A stretch of DNA of 64,000 bases from Cephalotrichum gorgonifer (taxonomy: Eukaryota > Ascomycota > Sordariomycetes > Microascales > Microascaceae), in assembly GCA_900312665.1 (NCBI GenBank), contig ONZQ02000022.1, forward strand, positions 62,001 through 126,000, read 5' to 3'. The position numbers and the translations under genes were made by a program. How positions within the stretch are numbered: position 1 is the stretch's first letter; each line of letters begins with the position of its first letter. This document shows positions 11,085 to 20,327 of this stretch, in pieces. The notes under the pieces are model-generated. The model was not told the DNA's origin and did no database searches. It worked only from the letters and a program-made list of their open reading frames with translations.

Positions 11085-11404
11085 TGTGATTATTATGTCA
11101 CAAAGCCATTTGTCGCCCGGCTTGTCAAATATTCATCCTTATTGTTCCCAAATCAACCGGAATCCTTCTATGCTGATCCCTAATATCTGCAGGGTATAGC
11201 ATTGATGCCAAGCTGGTTTTCTTAACGCGGCAGTAAGATATCCGCTATATCAAAGGAGCCGATCCCTTCCTCGCTCTTTTCGCTTAAGAATTAACGGTTC
11301 AGTTACCGCGGTCAACCAATTGACCGACCCGCCCTGCTCGGACCCGGGAAGTACTCGGAACCGAGAAACGCGAAGCATCCCCGTGGTCACGCAAGCCTAT
11401 ATAT

Positions 11405-11432
11405 AGCCTGGGCCAGTCAGCCTGGGCCAGTC
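11405..11432. repeat. 14-bp direct repeat, two perfect copies
   Basis: The unit AGCCTGGGCCAGTC occurs at 11405-11418 and again immediately at 11419-11432, directly after a TATATATAG run. It sits about 345 bp upstream of the DUF4360-like gene and may be a duplicated regulatory site. Confidence 0.8.
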
Positions 11433-11626
11433 TCCCACGCCGCCCCGCGTCTTGTTACACCAAGAGCTCACCGAGTATAAGCGCGAAATGTTTGGTGTAA
11501 AAGACCTAATCTCGGGCCGCGAAGGCATGAAATTAAGTAGTAGGTGGAGCTATCGGTATTCCTTTGCCCTTCTTAGTCTACTCTGTTGAGACAGGAACTA
11601 CGGCAAGTATGCTTCTTTCTCGAGCG

Positions 11627-11633
11627 TATAAAG
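11627..11633 (+). promoter_or_regulatory. TATA-like element upstream of the DUF4360-like gene
   Basis: TATAAAG lies about 145 bp before the ATG at 11777, followed by a CA/C-rich leader. Spacing and sequence suit a fungal core promoter. This is inferred from position only. Confidence 0.45.
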
Positions 11634-11776
11634 GGACGGGTAGACGATGCCAGGTCCCCTGAGGTTGAAGCTCGTCTTTGGACCGGTGCTCTATTTCCGC
11701 CGCCCACCAATACACACCCAAAAGCGCCGACAGCCTTTCACTTCACGCCTCCGCTAAAGACACACTCGCACACATA

Positions 11777-12467
11777 ATGCGTCTTCTCTCTGCTCCCCTT
11801 CTTGCGGCCCTCGCCGCTTCCACAACCACCACTCTAGGCCCCCGCCAGGAGTCCTCCCCCATCCGAATTAGCGCTGTCACCCCCTTCTGCAGCGAAGGGA
11901 GGCCAACAGCACCCGCCGTGGACAGCAAGGGCACTGTCGTTACCGTCCCCTTTACCGACGCCATAATCCGGCCGGAAGCTAGTCCCGACGCGGAGTGCAG
12001 GCTCGAGATAGAGATGACGTATCCCCCTGGCTGTCACACCGTGGTTTTGGACACACAGGTCATGACCTTCCTGAGCGGCCCGGAGTCCGTCACAGCCACG
12101 GCGGACGTCGTCGTGGCACTCTCAAACGGGCGATCAGCACACTCGGTCGACAAATTCACCAATCTCGACAACTCCGTTAGGAACAACACGGGGCAATATA
12201 ACACAAAATACCCCATCGACGCAAGCATTGCGGTGAACGAGGATACGCCAAGGGTGGTCACGTTCACGCTTGATATGGGCCTGCATATAGAGAGTAGCAA
12301 TAACGATGAGGGGGCGCTTTTCGAGGTTGAGGCGATCACGGTCGAGATCGACCATACCAGGACGGACCCGGACTGGGAGGGTTGCCTGTAAGTTGGGAGC
12401 TGGCGTCCCCCCTTTTCTGTGTATCCCCACGAAACGATACTGACTACCGCATAGAAGCAGGATATGA
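11777..12467 (+). CDS. Secreted DUF4360-like protein
   Basis: A probable secreted protein of 207 residues. Exon 1 is 11777-12387 and exon 2 is 12455-12467. The start 'MRLLSAPLLAALAAS' is a typical signal peptide (cleavage roughly after residue 17-20), followed by a Gly-Pro-Arg-Gln pro-like segment. The body has 'KGTVVTVPFTDAII', 'ECRLEIEMTYPPGC' and alternating beta-strand-like segments, which resemble fungal DUF4360 proteins (small secreted beta-rich proteins of unknown function). Only a few cysteines are present. Read without splicing the frame stops at 12389-12391, but that TAA is part of a strong GTAAGT donor. A CTGAC branch and GCATAG acceptor follow, so the spliced end 'EGCLSRI' is preferred. 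The family assignment is moderate; secretion is well supported. Confidence 0.7.
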
Positions 12468-12906
12468 CATGAAAATCAGCGATGGCATTACAGATCATCT
12501 CAAAGGCCATCACAGCATGGACATGGATCAGGGGCGAGATGGACAATACCGCTCTCACCCAGTTACCTCATTAGATCAATGGCTGACTCAATGCTCATGT
12601 TTAACATAGTCCAAGTACTTATGGTCTAGTTCCTGCTGCGGTCAAACTGTCCGACCTTCCCGGTGAAAGCCAATCATGAGAATATATAATCGTCATATTC
12701 TACCTCCCTCATGCTCCCTATTGTCCTTCCAATATCCTATTCCGGCCTGCTGCTCTTCCTCTTCCCTTTCTAATCAGGAGCCATTTCCCGGTAAAGAGGC
12801 TCAGTTGTTGTCTCTCCTCAACAACGGACTCTGTTTAACATGGGAAAGTCACCACCGCAGTCGGATTGAATGGCAAGGGAGGCGGGCCCCGGCCTCCTGC
12901 GACGTC

Positions 12907-13007
12907 GGCGTCCCTGGGGTATTTCCTGTGGTCCCCGCTGGGGGCGTCCGTCCCTTGTGCGCGGAACCCCCAGCTCCGCGACCCCAGCGAGCGAGCTCAG
13001 GGACGCC
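12907..13007. repeat. GC-rich nested inverted repeat (potential hairpin)
   Basis: Outer arms GGCGTCCCTG (12907-12916) and CAGGGACGCC (12998-13007) are perfect complements. Inside them CTGGGGT (12914-12920) pairs with ACCCCAG (12981-12987), and GCTGGGGG (about 12938-12945) pairs with CCCCCAGC (about 12966-12973). The element is much more GC-rich than the DNA around it. Confidence 0.75.
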
Positions 13008-13334
13008 AGCCGATAGACGACAATTATTGAAAAGACTAACCGTCCGGGAATGTCATGGTCGCATGCTACGACATCAGTGTGTGGGGGGGGAGGCACGAAT
13101 TCACGTAATTTATTGACTTGGCCTGCTCAGGGGCTGGACTGGCTGTTTCCACCAATAAGTTGACCATTGGCAGACATGCAGGCAGCCCTATTCGGACTTG
13201 AAGGGTCGCTCTTGGAGATGCAATAATTACTTCGTAGAGTCATGTTTTATTTTAGTCACTGCGGCACATGATAGCCAAATGATCGCAGGCGGAGCCAGCC
13301 TTACAGCATCTAAATCAAAATTTCGGCGTGGAGA

Positions 13335-13374
13335 TGTCATCTGGTTGCTGATCGTCTCATCCGGTTGCTGATCG
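13335..13374. repeat. 20-bp direct repeat, two adjacent copies
   Basis: Copies at 13335-13354 and 13355-13374 share TCATC-GGTTGCTGATCG and differ at only two or so positions, one of them a C/T transition. No function is evident. Confidence 0.75.
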
Positions 13375-14066
13375 CCACTTGTCTCTACAGCATCAGACGT
13401 ATGTATAGAAGAAGCGGTGGTTCACGACTAGCTGAATAAGGGAATGGTTGCATTCCTCTGCCTGGAAAGAATCTGTATCCAAAACGCAGCACTAGCCCAA
13501 CACCACGGCTCTCCTTTCCGGAACCCGGACACAGCTAACCAGCATCGAGGTGGAGTTTTCCCCAAGCATAATACGAGGGTGAATGACGAGGCACACGCGA
13601 CACTTCGCGGCCAACTCTAGAAGACAGGCGTCAGCCCACGGCGCAACTCAAACGCCGGCTCCACGCCCACAGCCAGGCACAGAGTGGGCCGGCTTACCCC
13701 AGATCTTATGGTTCCATGCCGTCCGTCCCTTGGGTTGCATTTGCCCCGCATTCCCGTCAAGTAAGCCTTCAGACAAATCAATAAACAGGGTGCACCCACC
13801 TTAGGCTGCACGGCCCGGAGCAGGAACGAAAACGAATGCACCTGCAGCTTGGCAATCCCACCTTGCTATTAGCGCATTGGGCGTGACGATAGGACGCCAC
13901 TGAGTCAAGACACCTGAGAAACCCACAACTTTTGCTTCACACGGCAACTCAGTAGTCTTCGAGCGGCGGAATGTTGAGGGCAGTCGGCGATGAGTTGGGG
14001 TAAGGCTTACGCCGTGGTCGGAGGCATCGTCGATTCGACTGTCATGCCAGTTCAAGTTGAGAAACG

Positions 14067-14074
14067 TATATAAG
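14067..14074 (+). promoter_or_regulatory. TATA box of the cysteine-rich secreted-protein gene
   Basis: TATATAAG lies about 124 bp upstream of the ATG at 14198. A CA-rich leader with AACACACACC-like sequence follows, as in strongly expressed fungal secreted-protein genes. Confidence 0.6.
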
Positions 14075-14197
14075 GCGCGGCGTAGTCGCCCTTCTTTTGA
14101 GAGAGAAGGACAGCATCAACAGCTTTCGAACTTTGAAACCACCAACTCAACTACAACACACACCAACCCCATTCGCAACCTCCTCCAACTCTTCAAG

Positions 14198-14516
14198 ATG
14201 AAGCTCATCTCCGTCGTTGCTCTCCTCGGCCTTGCTTCCTCCGCAGGTAAGGGCCCGTTTCCAACCCATCATCCCCCCATCTCCCTCGCCTCCCACACAT
14301 CTCCCGCCTGTTTGCTAACAAGGTTCCTCTCAACCCACAGTCGCCGCCAAGTGCCCCAACGGCCCGTCCCGTATCGCTTGCGGGCAGGCCTGCGACAGGG
14401 TCGTCAGGAACGCCTGCGCTTCCTGCAACGGCAACACTTCCTGTGTCATCGCGTGCACCAACGCCCGCGAGGCTGCGTGCTCCAAGTGCTGCGACACCCG
14501 TTGTGCCACTTGCTAA
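14198..14516 (+). CDS. Small secreted 12-cysteine protein (effector or antimicrobial candidate)
   Basis: A 74-residue precursor in two exons (14198-14246 and 14341-14516; intron GTAAGG to CACAG, phase 1). Residues 1-19 (MKLISVVALLGLASSAVAA) form a textbook signal peptide with an AVAA cleavage site. The mature part is about 55 residues with 12 cysteines (22%), spaced as C-x8-C-x3-C-x7-C-x2-C-x5-C-x3-C-x7-C-x2-CC-x3-C-x2-C. There are no aromatic residues and several Arg/Lys. Six disulphides would make a very compact, protease-resistant fold. I recognise no named family. The intron sits inside the signal-peptide region, which is common in fungal small secreted proteins. A clear TATA box precedes it. 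Roles as a plant- or microbe-directed effector, protease inhibitor or antimicrobial peptide are all possible, and none is shown by the sequence. Confidence 0.85.
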
Positions 14517-15251
14517 ACGGGCTCTCGCCAGGCCCCTTCTGTTCTCTCAGCGTTGGCGCTTTGTCGGGTGGTTGGGCGGAGGGGGATGGAGAAGCGTTTA
14601 TACGGAACCACACTTAGGAGGCGACATACGATATAAACGAGGACTGGGTGGCGGATGGGAGGATCCAACTCCGAGGCAGGGGTGGATGGGGTAATGGGAA
14701 ATCTCACATCGCCTACTCAAATGTATTTCAAGTTCGATAGGGCGTTTTTTGCTGTGGGGGCCAGATCTCCTAAAATACATACATCCCTGCCGAGACACTC
14801 TCACTCAAGGCTACGCTACGTTGGAAAACGTGCACTGGTGCTGCCAATGATCGGGTATCCACGACGTTACACCATATCACTTTCATTCACTAACACCAAT
14901 GGCTTCATCATTACATGTATCCATCGCATATTCCATTGCAAATTTCGCCACAACTCCTTCCATTGAATCAAGACCAAAACACGCAAACTACATATTAACA
15001 ATGTCGCCCATAAATAATTTCCGCAAATAGAATAGAAAGATGAAGTAGAGGGCTGATGAAAAATGCCAAACTTCTTGCGCGGAACCTTCCTCGCCACAGG
15101 CGCGGGCCAATGGCCTCGTGGCCGTTCATTGAGCTCAGGCGAGCAGCATGCGGCCTAGCAGTTATCCTCCTCGACATCGTCACCGGCTCCAGCTCCGACT
15201 CCAACTCCGGTAATGATACGCCTGGTAGACCCGGGCAGACTAATCCCGAAT
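14517..15251. other. Intergenic, convergent 3' ends
   Basis: Non-coding sequence between the cysteine-rich gene and the convergent HET gene. Nothing structured was noticed beyond AT-rich stretches around 14870-15010. Confidence 0.5.
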
Positions 15252-17078
15252 CTACTCTAAAAGCATGAATATTGTGCCAGCATCTACCTGGACTTCAATG
15301 CTCCATTGACCTTCCAGTGATTTCCATCGCTGTGCATAGTCGAAGTCTGGAGTCGAGCGGCTCATATCCTCGGTGGCCAACGCCGTGCCGAATACTCTCA
15401 CCTTGGTGCTCTCGGCGTTCGCTCCGGTAACCCTGAGTAAGAGGGCTCTCCTCGATGAGCGGACCCAGCAAACCATGTCTCCCGATTCGACAAGACCTGA
15501 GGCTACACCCAACTTCCGTGGAGTGGGATCGTCGAGGTACCTTTTAGCTAAGTATAGCCGGGGTTGAACAGATGCTAATCTGTCTGTGGCTTGTTGTGAT
15601 ATCTGCGGTAAGTTGAAGGCCATGGTCTCTATAAAGTTCCGAAAAGTTTCGACGTATTCATGTATGCCCGCTCGTTTCCGTTTCCTATAATCCTGTGGTT
15701 TCTAGCTGACAGTACTTGGCCTATTGAAGCACTTCATCTCAATCTCGGATTCGTCAGACTCCAGGAGCGTGCGTAGCAAGATGTCGTGCTCCCGATTAGC
15801 CTCTCCTAGTTCGTTTCCTAGAAATAGGCCCTGGATGGCAAGGCGCCATGCGGACGCCTCGTTAGGTCTGGAAACGATATCACTAGCTAAGGGCCCAACG
15901 TGAATGATGCTTCCAAGCGGAACTGCCTTGAGGCAGAAAACAAGAGGGCTATCCCGGTCTTCAAGGAGTTGGGTCGGGTCAGATTGGTCCTCGTGCTCCA
16001 CCGAGATCTGGCTGAGGGGGTCGCTATGATTATCCATAAGGGCGCTCTTCACTAGAGCCCCGATCAGCACGATTTGAGATTCGTCCTTGAACAAGTGCCA
16101 CTGGTTCATGAACACCATCGTATCCTTCCACACGTCGTAGAGGGACTTGTTATAGTCCATTGGAAACTGTACGGCATCTGAAGCGAGGCCGACGAGCCCG
16201 TAAACCTTGTCTCTTGGTTCGGAGCACTTTGCGCCTCTGTGCTCCTCGATCAGCCTCTTGAGGGTGTGCGAGTCGTGGTATTTCTCCTGACGGAGTAGTC
16301 TATCCAGCCTTAGCGGCCCGGTATTCCCGTCGCTGTTGTGCATGGTGATGAGGTGCATGAAGTGTTCCCACGGGAAGGATTCGTCTCCATAGCAGACCCG
16401 GAGCCTATTCGCCCGCCCAATCTCCTGAAGTATCCAGAGGCGGTACCAGTATGGGTCGGTTCGCAAGAGTCGAACCATTTTCTTCTGGATGCTGTCTCCG
16501 CTCTCGGAGGAGCCTTCCTCGTCTTTCTCGCCGTCCTCAGGCACTAGAACCCCCACCGGCTCCCTTGTAAACTCTGTGTACCTGCTCCCCAACCAGACCA
16601 CGACCATGACGGCCCGGAAGTAGATCTGGTCCATGATCCGGAGCTGCCTGTTTCTCTCCTCCACATCACTCTGGTTGATGCAGATGGCGTCGATCCAGAA
16701 CGGCTGGCGCGCCTTCCCGGACGCGACCTGGCGGCGGAGGAAGAAGAGGGCATCTAGAAGGTTTGGGCCGACGTCGAACGGGAGCTCATTCAAGGTGATG
16801 GCGTGGTCCGACTTTTCGATTCCCCACATGTACGACAGCGCCTCAAACTTGGGCCTGCTGCCGAAGGTGACCTCGCGTAGCGTACAGACCAGAGGATCTC
16901 TCTCGTCGGCTGCCGGCTGTATCTCAACTAGCCGTATGCTGTTCTCGTCAAGCTCTCTTCCTTGGTAAGGTAACGTCTTGTCTATCTTGGGTCTGGAGCT
17001 GCTCACGGGACTTGGGCCCGGATCGGTCCGCCGGCGTGACTGGTTCGCGCTCATGATTCCTCGATTCGCAGTTGGCAT
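15252..17078 (-). CDS. HET-domain protein with an ambiguous in-frame TAG
   Basis: HET-domain proteins act in heterokaryon incompatibility and related cell-death responses. The start is the ATG at 17078 (MPTANRG). HET landmarks occur in order: 'FEALSYMWG' (near residue 80), 'FWIDAICINQSD' (about 130), 'VVVWLGSRY', 'YWYRLWILQEIG' (about 220) and 'EPRDKVYGLVGLA' (about 280). After 458 codons the frame meets TAG at 15704-15702, then continues open in the same frame for about 150 codons to 15252. That part includes 'GDMVCWVRSSRRALLLRV', a typical HET-protein C-terminal block. Two readings fit. One is a nonsense mutation. The other is a 48-nt intron (15732-15685; weak donor GTGCTT, acceptor ATTATAG) that removes the TAG in phase and gives 592 residues. 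The gene diverges from the MYND gene at 18047. Confidence 0.8.
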
Positions 17079-18046
17079 GCCCGCATCTGAGAGCAATGCA
17101 GGTAACAACGAGAGGTGCTGTTGATGCCTAACTTCGGCAGAGTTTCGGCAAATCGTTCATCGAGACTCAATAGGCGGTCCCCTTTTGCAGGTCTTGGTGC
17201 TTTCACAAAAGGTATGAACCTTTTTTTTCCACTTCGGTGCCTCGGATTGAGAAGTACCAGCTCCTATTTGTGACCATACTCAACCAAGCTACTTCCAGCG
17301 GACATAAAAAAGGGCGAACAATCATATCCTCCAAAGAGCTTCAGCTAGGATCCATCATCTCCCCGCACTACCACAGAGAGGTCGAAGACTAATATTACAC
17401 CTTTTGCGGTGCATATTTTAACCACCACACCGGTTGAATCAATACAGACAGTGGCAGGAATAACAGGGTCGCGGATCGAACGCAAAATATTCAGTAGCTT
17501 ACTCACTTTCTAGCTAAATCTCTTCTCTCGTATGCCAGGGGCGTTCCGCAACGAGCCATTCTGCAGACCTAGCAGTGGACGAATTGTATTCCGCCTCATA
17601 CCTTGGGAAACAAAATATGCATATGAGCCATAATACAGTGGTGGAGGGCCTTTGGCCCACTCACTAAATACCCGCACACTGTCTAGTACCTGGCCGGACA
17701 TGGAGTCAAAGCTTAGGGCGCCCCACTGTAATTTCCCGATTAGTACCCGCTACCAGTTTACAGGGCCCTTCGTGCTCTCCCCAAGGTTTGCTCCTTTTTC
17801 TTCGGATTCAGAAGGAACTACCTTCCCCCCCTAAATTCCCTTTACATCCGTGACCACGCTCAATCAAGCCGCATTCAGCGCACGTAAAAAGTGGCAAGCG
17901 GCAAACAGGCATACTCCCCAAACAAACTTTAGCAAACATTCCTCCCTTTTCTGTCCCAAACGCGGCCATAAATCACTTCCATCTCCCCCCTTCGCTACCA
18001 CGGTGCCTTGACCCACCCACGCATATTGCGGAATTCCGGCTCCACC
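17079..18046. other. Divergent intergenic region with duplicated block
   Basis: This is the shared upstream region of the HET gene (leftward) and the MYND gene (rightward). It carries two diverged copies of a ~200-bp block (see the repeat entry). The second copy ends about 45 bp before the MYND start codon. No coding sequence is supported. Confidence 0.55.
17193..18003. repeat. Diverged direct repeat: copy A 17193-17375, copy B 17768-18003
   Basis: The copies share an ordered series of blocks. These are TTGGTGCTTTCAC-AAAAGGT versus TTCGTGCTCTCCC-CAAGGT, a T-rich run followed by ACTTCGG/TTCTTCGG, GTGACCATACTCAACCAAGC versus GTGACCACGCTCAATCAAGC, GACATAAAAAAG versus CACGTAAAAAG, and CCATC(A)TCTCCCC...CTACCAC. 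Many differences are C/T or G/A transitions. Copy B is the immediate upstream/leader region of the MYND gene; copy A has no gene after it. Confidence 0.65.
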
Positions 18047-19126
18047 ATGTCGGCACCCCACACCGGCCTGCTCCCGCGGGGCTGCGAAGTCTGCAGTAAA
18101 AAGGAAGGTCTCCTCCGGTGCTCAGGCTGCCAATCCGTCTGGTACTGCGGCCGCGACCACCAGGTCGCCGACCGACCCATCCACAAGACCGGCTGCGTGG
18201 CCGTCAAGAAGGCCCGGGCCGCCTACGAGCGCGAGGACGCCAAGCTCCGCAACCTCCCCGACGAGGGCGAGCGGGGATGGGGCCCCGACGCCTTCGAGAA
18301 GGGCGCCGGCCGCTTCTGGGGCATCGTCGAGACGCGTGACTACATGCGGGCGCGCCACCACTTCGTCGACACCGTCCTCCTCTTCTTCGGCGGCACGAAC
18401 GGCGAGAACCGCGTCGTCGGCCGGGTCGACGCCGTGAGGCTCGCGCTGGACCACCTCCTCGACATGATTCGCCTGTCCCGTGGTGACAACATGGGCATCA
18501 GGCACATCGTCCCGGGCCTCTACCTCGCGCTCGGCAGGGACCAGGAGGCCTATGATTTCATGAAGTGGTACGCCACCACGGGCGCGAGCTCCACCTATGA
18601 CTGGGGTAACATGGGCCCGGGCTTCCTCGACGTCGAGGGCGCGGATGCCCTCGAGGCGCCCCTGGAGCACTGGCTGAGGGGGAGGTTCCTCCAAGTGAGC
18701 CACGTCGCGGCGGTGACGCTCATCAAGGTGCGCGTCCTGCTCGACCTGCAAGCCATCCAGAACTCCAGGACGGCCCTCGGCGGCACCATCCCGACGGAGA
18801 TCACGGACGACATCTGCGGCAAGCTAGTGTCTAGCATCGTGGCGTCGCGGCCAGACATCCTCAGAAACGATGCCCAGCAGATCCAAGGCCTCATCCAGCG
18901 CACCAAGGACCACATCCGGCAGCTCTACGAATCGATAAAGAAGAGTAACCCCCACTTCTGGGAGCTGATGCTCGATGATCCAGATGCCGCAGGGATGAAT
19001 AGGCCCAACATGTTCTCGCCCGGTTCGAAGGAGGAGGCCTGCCTGACGATTGGGTACAGCTGTACATCGTGGCTTGCGACCAAGGGCGCGATTGACGTGA
19101 TTAGAGGCCTGAAGGAGACGGCCTGA
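18047..19126 (+). CDS. MYND-type zinc finger protein
   Basis: A single-exon protein of 359 residues; the start is the ATG at 18047 (MSAPHTG). Residues 13-50 form a MYND finger with ligands Cys13, Cys16, Cys25, Cys28, Cys34, His38, His46 and Cys50. His38 stands where the classical finger has its sixth Cys. The 'YCGRDHQVADRPIHKTGC' region is otherwise standard. MYND fingers usually bind proline-rich partner proteins. The remaining ~300 residues are predicted mostly helical, without a SET domain, and have features of a fungal MYND orphan family: 'RFWGIVETRDYMRARHHFVD' in parts, 'HIVPGLYLALGRDQEAYDF', 'DVEGADALEAP'. No catalytic function can be assigned. Codon use is GC3-rich. It is divergent from the HET gene, with a duplicated upstream block. 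Confidence 0.88.
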   Translation: MSAPHTGLLPRGCEVCSKKEGLLRCSGCQSVWYCGRDHQVADRPIHKTGCVAVKKARAAYEREDAKLRNLPDEGERGWGPDAFEKGAGRFWGIVETRDYMRARHHFVDTVLLFFGGTNGENRVVGRVDAVRLALDHLLDMIRLSRGDNMGIRHIVPGLYLALGRDQEAYDFMKWYATTGASSTYDWGNMGPGFLDVEGADALEAPLEHWLRGRFLQVSHVAAVTLIKVRVLLDLQAIQNSRTALGGTIPTEITDDICGKLVSSIVASRPDILRNDAQQIQGLIQRTKDHIRQLYESIKKSNPHFWELMLDDPDAAGMNRPNMFSPGSKEEACLTIGYSCTSWLATKGAIDVIRGLKETA

Positions 19127-20327
19127 ACCTGGGGGTATTCTACGTTGTTTGTGAAAATGTGGCAGTGTAGCTCCCGCAGGTATGAGTTCGGAATCACCAC
19201 CCGCGGATTGGAGGGAGCGGTGGAGGGTGTATGGATAGAGTGTTAGCGGATATCCCAGTTTTTCCACCTCAGAGTGGTTATCATTTATGTTACCCAAGAT
19301 TACCGAGTTCACGTTCCCGTCCCTCCTGTCCCCAACATTCATAGTTATGGGAAAGTAAGCCTTAGGGCAAATATCCCCCAGAAAACTCTAATACCCCAAG
19401 ACACAAGTGAAATCCACAAGTACGAGATCCGGCGCCAATACAATCATCTAAGAACCGCATCCATGGTCACAATATTCTCTGCAATCTTCACACGACGTAG
19501 CTGAAAGGTCCGCCCCACTCATACACCCGGCCCCACCCCACCCCCACTTGGACACAACCACCTGGCCGGACGCGGCCCCACTATTCCGCGGCACGTCCGC
19601 GTTTCGGGATAAAACACCCTTACGCCGCCATCGAAAACCCACCGTCGTCATGGCTCTCCCCTGTGCTCTCGCCTCTCATACTCAACACCACAAAGACCAA
19701 TCGCTCTACTCTCTCGTAATACCGTGTGATGGATTACGTTCTCTCATTCCCGGGCAAGCCCAAACGGGGGCCACGGACTATCATATCCGATGGAGGAAGA
19801 AAGACTTCTAACTGGGAACCAAAACATGGGAAAAGGGGGGTTGGGGTTGCACGGGCATGGAACTTGCAAAAAGACTTTATATGTCTTCTTTAATTTCGCT
19901 AAATTCACTAGATATACTTCCCATCCTTGCCCCGCAAGACACACGCGGGCCATTTATATAAATCGACGCACGCTCACTCGTCCGTCCTCGCGGCTGATGC
20001 CGCGCCGCCCCCGCCTCCTCTCCCCAACAACTCTACTCCCCCTCCCCTTTCCCTTCTCCCCTCAATTTGCTATCAACCGTAACTCCTCAAGAGCCCGGCC
20101 AACAGCCATGGGTGGTTTGTGATTGTGACTCGTGAATATATATACTCGGCGGCAGAAAAGGGACTATGCAATAAACAAGACGAAGGTGTCCGGCGGAGAG
20201 AAAAAAGTAAAAATGGCAATTCAACATCGCACCAAGAAGGGAAATAAGATCCGGAAAGCCGACGTGGGTTAGGGGGGAGAGTATCTACAAGAGGTGTGCG
20301 AAGCTTTCGTAACAGGAGAGCCGCCGT
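19127..20327. other. Intergenic, convergent 3' ends
   Basis: About 1.2 kb lies between the MYND gene and the end of nox1. Short open frames lack family resemblance, and a TTTATATAAA run near 19953 has no gene behind it. No RNA gene was recognised. Confidence 0.5.

Larger units (their letters stand above)
7691..11776. other. Gene-poor region
   Basis: About 4 kb has no confidently supported gene. The open frames are short, most begin with TTG rather than ATG, and none resembles a known family. A possible 99-residue ORF (10785-11084, minus) is listed separately. The right end holds promoter-like elements for the secreted protein at 11777: a TATATATAG run near 11399-11406, a 14-bp direct repeat, and TATAAAG at 11627-11633. 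It could be decayed mobile-element DNA, but I saw no recognisable transposase or reverse transcriptase. Confidence 0.45.
12468..14197. other. Intergenic region between two secreted-protein genes
   Basis: This stretch holds no supported gene. It contains a GC-rich nested inverted repeat (12907-13007), a 20-bp direct repeat (13335-13374), and promoter features of the cysteine-rich gene near its right end. Confidence 0.5.
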
